Assembly: GCA_900491605.1 (NCBI GenBank)
Contig: UESW01001602.1
Coordinates: 296,464-360,463 of the forward strand
Source of the DNA: Calamus simplicifolius
Taxonomy: Eukaryota; Streptophyta; Magnoliopsida; Arecales; Arecaceae
Reading direction: 5' to 3'
DNA length: 64,000 nt
Shown: positions 21,959-32,291 of the stretch, one piece after another
Position numbering within the stretch: the stretch's first letter is position 1
Layout of the letters: every line of letters begins with the position of its first letter
Notes under the pieces: generated by a model
Database searches by the model: none
What the model saw: only the letters and a program-made list of their open reading frames with translations
Told to the model about the DNA's origin: nothing
Translations under genes and position numbers: made by a program

Positions 21959-22952
21959 TGTTGCCGCCGGGATCCGTCCTCCGACTCGGGCGCGGTCGAT
22001 CTGGTGCGGTGGACCTGCAAAAAAGGAAGCCCGCACGCGGAAGGACGCTGGGGGTGGTCCTCCGCGGAAGGCCCTCCGATGCTCAAGTCAGTGAGGAAGG
22101 AATCGGCGATCAACCAGACAATAGGGAGGTGGATCTCTCCGGGAGACCTCTCCAAAGGGGGCGGCCAATCGGGAGCTCTAGAAGGGACAGAGCGCCGACG
22201 AGCTGCCGGAAGAGAGGAATGACTCTAGAGTTTTTTGTACGTCCAGGGTTGCGTACCTGAGGGAATCTGCCGATCTGATATTTATAAACTGTCACCTGGG
22301 GACTTGAGCATCTTCTGGAAGGTTCTGGGGTTGTTACGATATGGGGGTAGACAGAATCAGGCCGTTGTGGGGCCGTTAGAATCCACGCCTTGTCTGTTAA
22401 GGGATCGACGACTAGGAGAGCTCCTTGATGTCTTGGGATTTGGGCGAGTAGATCTGGGGCGGTTATAATAGGTCTTAGGCCACATCTCGATATGATTCCC
22501 TGCTTAAGGTGATGTTCGGGTGAGCTTAGGCTCTCCCGCGTCAGGTTCCGCGGAGGTAGACGTCAGGGCGTGGATCGTTAGGTAAAAGCGAGCTACGGAA
22601 GCCCGGAAGAGGCCGAGCTACGGAAGCCCGGAGGAGGCCGAGCCGGAAGCCCGGAGAGGCCGAGCTAGGGAAGCCCGGAGAGGCCGAGCTAGGGAAGCCC
22701 GAAGAGGCCGAGCTAGGGAAGCCCGGAAGAGGCCGAGCTACGGAAGCCCGGAAGAGGCCGAGCTAGGGAAGCCCGGAAGAGGCCGAGCTAGGGAAGCCCG
22801 GGAGAGGCCGAGCTAGGGAAGCCCGGGAGAGGCCGAGCCAGGGAAGCCCGGAAGAGGCCGAGCTACGGAAGCCCGGAGGGAGACGGCGGGAGGAGGTCAG
22901 CCTTAGCCGCCTCGCACGGACATCAATGCAATGACGATTTTACCCCTCAACA
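21959..22952 (-). repeat. Tat element 5' LTR (994 bp)
   Basis: Matches 6727-7675 with ~3% differences outside the array. Minus-strand TATAAATA at 22278-22285. The inner 25-bp array (about 22590-22880) is longer than in the other LTR. Confidence 0.95.
22590..22880 (-). repeat. 25-bp tandem repeat inside the 5' LTR
   Basis: About 11-12 units of the CGAGCTAGGGAAGCCCGGAA type, several shortened by 1-4 bases. The longer array accounts for the size difference between the LTRs. Confidence 0.88.
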
Positions 22953-23038
22953 CCGCCCATTAATGACAACTTCACCAATAAACATATTATTATTTTATTT
23001 ACCTTAAGAATATTTTGGTTGCCTCACATTGTAGCTTT

Positions 23039-23070
<32 letters not shown>

Positions 23071-23856
23071 TGGTACAGTCGGATAATTACACCACTCTAG
23101 GGTGGGTCAAGCTTTTCATCATTTTGGACGCCTTGAATTACACACATCTCCAAATCACAAGCCTCATTAATGGCTCTCAAAACCATATCTTCTATTGCTT
23201 TTCTAACTTCAAATAATTCTATTTACCTTGCCATAAAGGTTTGATTAACTTCTAGTACCATATATATTAAATATTTGCAGCCTATCAATAGTACCTTAGC
23301 ATCCAAAGCAATTTTCGTAGAATATTTTGATCCCTATCCAATCCAAATGGGTTCTTCTATTTGGGGAAGCCTCACCTTCATTACAACTGCTAACAGAAAT
23401 ATGAATAAGGATGGATCTAATAGGTTCCTTAAACAAGAGTTTTATCATGTTGATTACATGCTCAAGAGTAAATATTGGTGGGCCATACCTCTCTAATATA
23501 CACTCATTCTTTGTTCTGTACTTATATGTTTGTTTGGACTTCTCCTTCATCTAAAAATCCATAAGTGGATGTGTGCGAGACTCAAGAACAACTCTAGAAA
23601 TGAAAATCCATACATGTTCAAAATACCAAAGCTACATGGAAAGAAGAAATATTATTACGTAGCAAAATTAATGAGCATAGGAAAAAAATAAGCCAATGTA
23701 AAGATAACAACTTGAAACAATATGAGACAGCTTTGCATATGTTTTACTTTTTCGGATCACATATTTTTAATACTTGAGAAGAGATAATCTAATATAAATT
23801 TTGCCTAGTTGTATGTACTAATCTCACTCAAATCTTAAATTATGTTCAAGTACCAA
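22953..23856. other. AT-rich spacer between Tat and CACTA elements
   Basis: No gene recognised. It was contiguous with the DNA left of 6727 before the Tat insertion. Contains the ATT microsatellite at 23041-23070. Confidence 0.5.
23041..23070. repeat. (ATT)n microsatellite
   Basis: About ten perfect ATT units. Confidence 0.95.
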
Positions 23857-23871
23857 CACTACAAGAAAATA
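23857..23871 (+). repeat. CACTA left terminal inverted repeat
   Basis: CACTACAAGAAAATA, pairing with 38440-38454 with one internal mismatch in the first 13 bases. Confidence 0.95.
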
Positions 23872-25050
23872 CTGAAATAGCGACGCAAATTTAGCGATGC
23901 AATTATTCGTCGCTAAATTGCGACCACTTTGCGACGCCTCTGTGACAACAAAATATTACGACTCAATTAGCGACGTATTAGCGACTCAATAAACCAGAAA
24001 ATCAAAATAAAATTAATTTTTTTATTTAACGACGCAAATAAAGCATCGCAATATTTTTAAATTAATTTTTTATAAAATATAAATATCAGAAAAAAATATT
24101 GCGACGCAACTCAGTGCATCGTAATATTTTTAAAAGAATTAAATATGTTAAATAGTGACGCATTAGCGACGCAAAAAACCAAAAAATTAGAAAAATTATT
24201 TTTAATTTAGCGACGCACCAATTGCATCGCAAATAATTTAAATAAAATTAAATTTTATAAAAATATAAATATTAAAAAAATATTGCGACGCAACTCAGTG
24301 TGCCGCAATGTTTTTTAAAAATTAAATATATTAAATAACGACGCAATAAACCAAAAAATTAGAAAATTTATTTTTAATTTAGCGACGCACCAATTGTGTC
24401 GCAAATAATTTAAATGAAATTAAATTTTATAAATTATAAATATTAAAAAAAATATTACGACGCAACTCAGTGCGTCGCAATATTTTTTAAAAAATTAAAT
24501 ATATTAAATAGCGATGCAATAAACCATAAAATTAAAAAAATTATTTTTAATTTAGCGACATACCAATTGCATCGCAAATAATTTAAATAAAATTAAATTT
24601 TACAAATTATAAATATTAGAAAAAAATATTACGATGCAACTCAGTGCGTCGCAATATTTTTAAAAGAATTAAATATGTTAAATAGCGACGCATTAGCGAT
24701 GCAATAAATCAGAAAATTAGAAAAATTATTTTTAATTTAGCGACGCAATAACTGCATCGCAATTATTTTAAATAAAATTAATTTTATAAAGTACAAATAT
24801 GAGAAAAATAATTGCGATGCAACATAGTGCGTCGCAATGTTTTTAAAAAATTAATTATGTTAAATAGCGACGCATTAGCGACGCAATAAATTAAAAAATT
24901 AGGAAAATTATTTTTTAATATAGCGACGCACTTGTTGCATCATAATTATTATAAATAAAATTAATTTTTATATAGTATAAATATCATATTAAAAATTACG
25001 ATGCAACCCTTTGTGTCGCAATGTTTTAAAAAAATTAATTATGTTAAATA
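23872..25050 (+). repeat. left subterminal repeats (~175-190 bp units)
   Basis: Six units repeat TAGCGACGCA...TGCATCGCAAATAATTTAAAT...TTGCGACGCAACTCAGTGCG, with spacing of 173-188 bases. Each has TTGCGACGCA next to TGCGTCGCAA, an inverted motif pair. In CACTA elements such subterminal motifs bind the transposon's DNA-binding protein. Confidence 0.9.
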
Positions 25051-28000
25051 GTGATCGGTCCAAAATCGATCTTGGCCGATCGAAATCAGGGCTTGGATCG
25101 ATCGCAACCGTCGGATCGTCGCCGATCGGACCGATCGCCACGGTCCGAGATCAGTCATGGCCGATCAGGATCACGGCTTGGATCGATCGCAACCATCGAA
25201 TCATCGGTGATTGGATGGATCGCCACAGTCCGAGATCGATCATGGCCGATCGGGATCAGGGCTTGGATCGATCGTAACCGTCGGATCGTCAGCGATCTCA
25301 GACCGATCGCAACGGTCCGGGATCGATCGTGGCCGATCGGGATCAGGGCTTGGATCGATCGCAATCGTCGGATCATCGCCGATCGGATCGATCACCGTGG
25401 TCCGAGATCGGTCATGGCCAATCAAGATCAGGGCTAGGATCGATGGCAACCATCGGGTCAACGCCGATCGGTCTGATCGCCATGGTCCGAGATCGATCGT
25501 GGACGATCGGGATCAGGGCTTGGATCGATTGCAATCGTCGGATCATCGCCGATCGGACCGATCACCATGGTCCGAGATCGATCATGGCCGATTGGGATCA
25601 GGGCTTGGATCGATCGCAACCATCGGATCATCAACGATCTCGGACCGATCGCATCGGTCTGGGATAGGTCATGGCCGATCGGGATCAGGGCTTGGATCGA
25701 TCGCAACCATCGGATCGTCGCCGATTGGACCGATCGTCACGGTCCGAGATCGGTCGTGGCCGATCGGGATTATGGCTTCGATCGATCGCAACCGTCGGAT
25801 CATCGCCGATCTCGAACGGATTGCAACGGTCCGAGATCGGTCGTGGCCGATCGGGATCACGGCTTGGATCGATCGCAACCGTCGGATTGTTGCCTATCAG
25901 ATCGATCACGATGGTCCGAGATCGTTCATCGCCGACCGAGATCGATCAGGGCTTGGATCGATGGCAACCGTCGGATCGATCCGATCGCCACGGTCCGAGA
26001 TCGGTCATGGACGATCGGGATCAGGGCTTGGATCGATCGCAACCATCGGATCGTCGCCGATCGGACAGATCGCCATGGTCCGAGATCGATCGTGGCCAAT
26101 CGGAGCAGGGCTTGGATCGATCGCAACTGTCAGATCGTCAGCGATCTCAGACCGATCGAAACGGTCCGGGATCGGTCGTGGCCGATCGGGATCAGGGCTT
26201 GGATCGATTGCAACCATCGGATCGTCGCCGATCGAACCGATCGCCATGGTCCAAGATCGGTCGTAGTCGATTGGGATCACGGCTTCGATCGATCGCAACC
26301 ATCGGATCATCGCCGATCTCTGACGGATTACAACGGTTTGAGATCGGTCGTGGCCGATCGGGATCACGTCTTGGATCGATTGCAACCGTCGAATCGTCGC
26401 CTATCGGATCGATCGCGACGGTCTGAGATCGTTCATCGCCGACCGGGATCGATCAGGGCTTTGATCGATGGCAACCGTCGGATCGATGCTGATCGGTGCA
26501 ATCGCCACAGTCTGAGATCGGTCATGGACGATCGAGATCAGGGCTTGGATCGATCGCAACCGTCGGATCATCGCCGATCAGACCGATCACCATGGTTCGA
26601 GATCAGTCATGGCCGATCGGGATCAGGGCTTGGATCGATCGCAACCGTCGGATCGTCAATAATCTCGGACCGATCGCAACGGTCCGGGATCGGTCGTGGC
26701 CGATCGGGATTAGGGCCTGGATCGATCGCAATCGTCGGATCGTTGCTGATCGGATCGATCGCGACGGTCCGAGATCGTTCATTACCGACCGGGATCGATC
26801 AGGGCTTGGATCGATGGCAACCGTCGGATCGACGCCGATCTGTCCGATCGCCACGGTCCTAGATCGGTCATGGACGATCGGGATCAGGGCTTGGATCGAT
26901 CACAACCGTCGAATCGTCGCTGATCGGACCGATCGCCACGGTCCAAGATCGGTCATGGCTGATCGGGATCAGGGCTTGGATCGATCGCAACCGTCGGATC
27001 GTCAGCGATCTTGGACCGATCGCAACGGTTCGGGATCGGTCATGGCTGATCGGGATCAGGGCTTGGATCGATCGCAACCGTCGGATCGTTAGCGATCTTG
27101 GACCGATCGCAACGGTCCGGGATCGGTCATGGCCGATCGAGATTAGGGCTTGGATCGATCGCAACCGTCGGATCATCGCCGATCGGACCGATCGCCACGG
27201 TCCGAGATCGGTCGTGGCCGATCGGGATCACGGCTTCAATCGATCACAACCATCGGATCGTCGCCAATCTCGGATGGATTGCAACGGTCAGAGATCGGTC
27301 GTGGCTGATCGGGATCATGGCTTGGATCGATCGCAACCGTCGGATCGTCGCCGACCGGGATCGATCATGGCTTGGATCGATCGCAACCATTGGATCATCG
27401 CCGATCCGATCGATCGCGATGGTCCGAGATAGGTCGTCGCCGACCGGGATCGATCATGGCTTAGATCGATCGCAACCGTCGTATCCTCACCGACCGTGAT
27501 CAATCATGGCTTGGATCAATCGCAACCGTCGGATCGTTGCCGACCGGGATCGATCATGGCTTGGATCGATCGCAACCGTTGGATCATCGCCGATCCGATC
27601 GATCACGACAGTCCAAGATAGGTCGTCACCGACCGGGATCGATCATGGCTTGGATCGATCGCAACCGTCGGATCATCGCCGACCGGGATCGATCATGGCT
27701 TAGATCGATCGCAACCGTCGGATCCTCGCCGACCGGGATCGATCATGGCTTGGATCGATCGCAACCGTCGGATCGTCGCCGACCGGGATCGATCATGGCT
27801 TGGATCAATCATAACCGTCGGATCATCGCCGATCCGATCGATCGCGATGGTCCGAGATAGGTCGTCACCGACCGAGATCGATCATGGCTTGGATCGATCA
27901 CAACCATCGGATCCTCGCCGACCGGGATCGATCATGGCTTGGATCGATCGCAACCGTCGGATCGTCGCCGATCCGATCGATCGCCACGGTCCGAGATAGG

Positions 28001-28560
28001 TCGTCACCGACCGGGATCGATCATGGCTTGGATCGATCGCAACTGTCGGATCATCGCCGACCAGGATCGATCATGGATTGGATCGATCACAACCGTTGGA
28101 TCATTGCCGATCTGATCGATCGCGACGGTCCGAGATAGGTCGTCGCTGACCGGGATCGATCATGGCTTGGATCAATCGCAACCGTCGGATCGTCGCCGAC
28201 CGAGATCGATCGCAACCGTCGGATCATCGCCGATCCGATCGATCACGACGGTCCGAGATAGGTCATCGCCGACCAGGATCGATCATGGCTTGGATCGATC
28301 GCAACCATCGGATCGTCGTCGACCGGTATCGATCATGGCTTGGATCGATCGCAACCGTCGGATCATTGCCGATCCGATCGATCGCGATGGTCCGAGATAG
28401 GTCATCGTCGATCGGGATTGATCATGGCTTGGATCGATCGCAACCGTCGGATCCTCGCCGACCGGGATCGATCATGGCTTGGATCGATCGCAACCGTCGG
28501 ATCATCGCCGATCGGGATCGATCATGGCATGGATCGATCACAACCGTCGGATCATCGCCG
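25051..28560. repeat. GATC-rich satellite inside CACTA
   Basis: About 3.5 kb of tandem units of 85-88 bp built from GATCGATCGCAACCGTCGGA, GCCGATCGGACCGATCGCC, ACGGTCCGAGATCGGTCATGG and GGGATCAGGGCTTG. After ~27330 shorter ~51-bp units (GATCGATCATGGCTTGGATC, CGACCGG) alternate with longer ones. It is GC- and CpG-rich inside an AT-rich element, with sharp edges. The long open frames (up to 431 codons) are a by-product of repetition. Confidence 0.95.
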
Positions 28561-30780
28561 TAGCGATGCATTTTCGAAGAAAAAAACAAACAAATATTGC
28601 GACGCAATGTATGCCTCGCAATTATTTTAGTAAATATAATTTTTATCAGTAATAATAAATAAAAGAAATATAATATTGCGATGCATTGGTTGCGTCGCAA
28701 TATTTTTTCTATAAATATATGTAATGAAAAAGTATAAAAAATTATTGCGACGCAATATATGCGTCGCAATCATTATCATAAATTATAAATATTATCATTT
28801 ATAAATATTAAAAAATTATTGCGACGCCGTAGTGATGCATTTTTGAAGAAAAAAATGAACAAATATTGCGACGCAATGTATGCGTCGCAATTATTTTTAG
28901 TAAATATAATTTTTATCAGTAATAATAAATAAAAGAAATATAATATTGCGACGCATTAGTTGCATCGCAATATTTTTTCTATAAATATATGTAATAAAAA
29001 AGTATAAAAAAATTATTGCGATGCAATATGTGCATCGCAATCATTATCATAAATTATAAATATTATCATTTATAAATATTAAAAAATTATTGCGACGCCA
29101 TAGCGATGTATTTTCGAATAAAAAAATAAACAAATATTGCGACGCAATGTATGCGTCGTAATTATTTTAGTAAATATAATTTTTATCAGTAATAATAAAT
29201 AAAAGAAATATAATATTGCGATGCATTAGTTGCATCGCAATGTTTTTTCTATAAATATATGTAATAAAAAAGTATAAAAAAATTATTGCGACGCAATATG
29301 TGCGTCGCAATCATTATCATAAATTATAAATATTATCATTTATAAATATTAAAAAATTATTGCAATGCCGTAGAGATGCATTTTGGAATAAAAAAATAAA
29401 TAAATATTGTGGTGCAATGTATGCATCGCAATTATTTTTAGTAAATATAATTTTTATCATTATTAATATATAAAAGAAATATAATATTGTGACGCATTCG
29501 TTGCATCGCAATGTTTTTTCTATAAATATATGTAATGAAAAAGTATAAAAAATTATTGCGACGCAATATGTGCATCGCAATCATTATCATAAATTATAAA
29601 TATTATCATTTATAAATATTAAAAAATTATTGCGATACCGTAGCGATGCATTTTTGAATAAATAAATAAATAAATATTGTGACGCAATGTATGCATCGTA
29701 ATTATTTTTAGTAAATAAAATTTTTATCAGTAATAATAAATAAAAGAAATATAATATTACGATGCATTAGTTGCGTTGCAATATTTTTTCTATAAATATA
29801 TGTAATAAAAAGTATAAAAAATTATTGTGATGCAATATGTGCATCGCAATCATTATCATAAATTATAAATATTATCATTTATAAATATTAAAAAAGTATA
29901 GCGATGCCGTAGCGATGCATTTTCGAATAAAAAAATAAACAAATATTGCGACGCAATGTATGCGTCGCAATTATTTTTAGTAAATATAATTTTTATCAGT
30001 ATTAATATATAAAGAAATAATATTGTGATGCATTTATTGCGTCGCAATATTTTTCTCTAAATATATGTAATAAAAAAGTTTTAAAAAAAATATTGCGATG
30101 CAATTTGTGCGTCGCAATTATTACAATAAATTATAAATATTATCATTTATAAATATTAAAAAAAATTTGCGACACTGTAGCGATGCATTATCGAAGAAAA
30201 TAATAAACAAATATTGCGATGCAACTAATGCGTCGCAATAGTTTTTAGTAAATATATTTTTTATCAGTAATAATAAATAAAATAAATATAATATTGCGAC
30301 GCATTCATTGCGACGCATTCATTGCGTCGCAATGTTTTTTTTATAAATATATGTAATGAAAAAGTTTAAAAAAAATATTGCAACGCAATTTGTGCGTCGC
30401 AATTATTATCATAAATTATAAATATTATCATTTATAAATATTAAAAAATTATTGCGACTCCGTAGCGACGCACTATCGAAGAAAATAATAAACAAATATT
30501 GCGACGCAACTAATGCGTCGCAATAGTTTTTAGTAAATATTTTTTATCAGTAATAATAAATAAAATAAATATAATATTGTGACGCATTCGTTGCGTCGCA
30601 ATGTTTTTTCTATAAATAGATGTAACGAAAAGTAAAAAAATATTGCGACGCAATTTTTACGTCGCAATTATTATCATAAATTATAATTTTATCATTTATA
30701 AATATTTAAAAAAATAAATAAAACATAAATTATTATTTTAATCATTTAAAAATATTAAAAAAAATATTGCGACGCCTTAG
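28559..30780 (+). repeat. ~270-bp subterminal tandem repeat
   Basis: Eight units start with GCCGTAGCGATGCATTTTCG at about 28559, 28827, 29097, 29367, 29637, 29906, 30173 and 30459. The spacing is 267-270 bp at first and longer at the end. Each contains three TTGCGACGCA/TGCGTCGCAA inverted pairs. Confidence 0.93.
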
Positions 30781-30993
30781 CGACGTAATTTCTAGAAAAT
30801 AAAAATAATTTTCCCGTCGGACATTGGTGCCAAGTTAGCGACGCAATTAATTGCATCGCTATTTTTTTCATAAAAATATAATAAGGCCAAATTAACGATG
30901 GATTAGCGACGCATTGTTGCGTCGCTAATACATAATAAATTTTAAAAAAAATTGCGACCAATTAGCGACGCAATATTTGCGTCGCTAATCACT

Positions 30994-31004
30994 TATATAT
31001 AAGT
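30994..31004 (+). promoter_or_regulatory. TATA box of the CACTA transposase
   Basis: TATATATAAG sits directly after the last subterminal motif. A CT-rich leader exon with a splice donor follows. Confidence 0.7.
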
Positions 31005-31204
31005 AGGCCGGCCTTCTCTTCTTCTTCCCCGTCTTGACCTAGCCGCCGCCCTTCCCAAAACCTCTCCGGCTCCCACCATCGTTCGCTGCTCCGGCTCCCC
31101 CCCTCCGGTGCTCCGGCTCCCCGGCGGTCTCCTCCAACTCTGGCGTCTCCTCTCAACCGAGGTAAGCCCCCCACCCTCTTCCAATTTTTTTTTTTAAAAA
31201 AATT

Positions 31205-31305
31205 TCCTCCGGCCACGGCCACTGCCGTGGCTGTCTTCTCTGGCCACGGCCGCTGCCGTGGCCGGCAGTGGCCACGGCCGTGGCCTGGCCACGGTGGTGG
31301 CCAGG
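31205..31305. repeat. GC-rich palindrome cluster GGCCACGGC/GCCGTGGCC
   Basis: Several interleaved copies of GGCCACGGC and its complement over 100 bases can form multiple alternative hairpins, just after the intron donor. Confidence 0.8.
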
Positions 31306-31671
31306 CAAAAAAAAATATTTATACAATAATTTTTGTGCATTTGTAGTTATTTACAATTTTTATGTCTTGATTATTTACATTCTGCTTCAAATTGAATGAT
31401 GCATTAAATTATGTAATGCTTGAATGAAAGTCATGTTGTAGTTTTATTTAATTCTCAAGAACACATTAGTACTTTCAATGATTTATATTTTAGTCTTCAT
31501 AAACAATTATATTCGAAATAATAATCTTAAGAAGCCATTGACTATATATATATATATAGAACACTATGCCTCTATTTGTAGAATTGATAAGAATTTATGA
31601 ATAACAAGCATAAGTTCGATTGTCTTCGGATTTTCATATTATTAATCACAGCACTATAATCTTTAGACCCG

Positions 31672-31710
31672 TTTGAGAATTTGTAAGATTTAGTCTTGCA
31701 AATTCTCAAA
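31672..31710 (+). other. short perfect-type hairpin in intron
   Basis: TTTGAGAATTTGTAAGA and TCTTGCAAATTCTCAAA form a 17-bp stem with one G:T-type pair and a 5-base loop. Confidence 0.75.
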
Positions 31711-31726
31711 TTGTCCTGGTGGATAG

Positions 31727-31931
31727 TTTGAGAATATTTTTTGCGATATGGTAGTCTGCTATTAATCATCTTTGGTTGAGATTGCGGTTTGTATTTGCTC
31801 ATACGTTCTCCTAGTGTAGCATATATGCCACACATTTAGGAGAACATATGGGAAAATGCTGCTGAAATTTCAACGTAACCAATCGATGATTATCAATAGC
31901 AGACTACCATATCGTAAAATATATTCTTGAA
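31727..31931 (+). ncRNA. long foldback in intron, candidate small-RNA precursor
   Basis: The 20 bases CGATATGGTAGTCTGCTATT (31744-31763) are perfectly complementary to 31895-31914. Pairing extends outward (AGAATAT.TTTT) and inward (AATCATC, TTGGTT) with small bulges. An inner stem (GTTCTCCTA 31805-31813 with TAGGAGAAC 31837-31845) closes the loop. The arm length and loop match plant microRNA precursors or foldback-derived siRNA loci. A nested MITE is an alternative explanation. No expression evidence is available. Confidence 0.4.
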
Positions 31932-32291
31932 TGGGATAGGGCCATACCTTTTAGACATGGAGTGAAGGTTTAATTAATTTAGGACACTTGAAAGCATGTG
32001 AAGTCTCATGATTGAACGAACCACCTTGCGGCCTGACCCGAATTCAAGCCCTACCATTTATGCCTCGGTCCTTGCTAGCACGCCAAGGATCGTAGCCGTG
32101 GCTCGCCCTTGCATGGTAGGGACCTTAGTTGCCTAAAAGAAAATTGGTTTAGTTATATATGATTTAAATGGTTGTTATTAACCTTAGTTGTGTAAAAGAA
32201 ATAATTTAGTTATATATTTAGTAATACTAATATAGTTTTATTTTGTGGTTTCCTTTAATGGTTTACCAGACTTTGTATAAGTCGGTCAAAA

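Larger units (their letters stand above)
6727..22952 (-). mobile_element. complete Tat-type Ty3/gypsy retrotransposon, 16.2 kb
   Basis: Two closely similar LTRs (6727-7675 and 21959-22952) flank a minus-strand Gag-PR-RT-RNaseH-RNaseH-INT region. The element is bounded by a perfect 5-bp duplication, CCGCC (6722-6726 and 22953-22957), so both ends are exact. The second RNase H domain (LHVDGSS type), no chromodomain, large tandem arrays between pol and the 3' LTR, and an antisense ORF are all features known from the Tat lineage. By eye the LTRs differ at about 17-18 positions in some 600 aligned bases outside the repeat array (~3%). That suggests an insertion around a million years old at commonly used grass substitution rates (inference). 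Several frameshifts make it defective. Confidence 0.95.
31162..32269 (+). other. 5'-UTR intron of the transposase gene
   Basis: A donor (CGAGGTAAGCC, GT at 31162) and an acceptor (GGTTTACCAG, ending 32269) bracket 1108 bases, 22 bases before the TNP2 ATG. The intron contains a GC-rich palindrome cluster and two foldbacks (31672-31931). Confidence 0.6.

Noticed and set aside
25211..26862. Long open frames (351 and 431 codons) of Arg/Asp/Ser-rich repeats
   Set aside because: They lie in the GATC satellite, open in several frames and on both strands at once. The composition follows the DNA repeat, and no domain or start context supports coding.
31200..32290. Independent host gene upstream of TNP2
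   Set aside because: The CT-rich exon, donor and acceptor fit the leader of the transposase gene. No separate coding frame is present.
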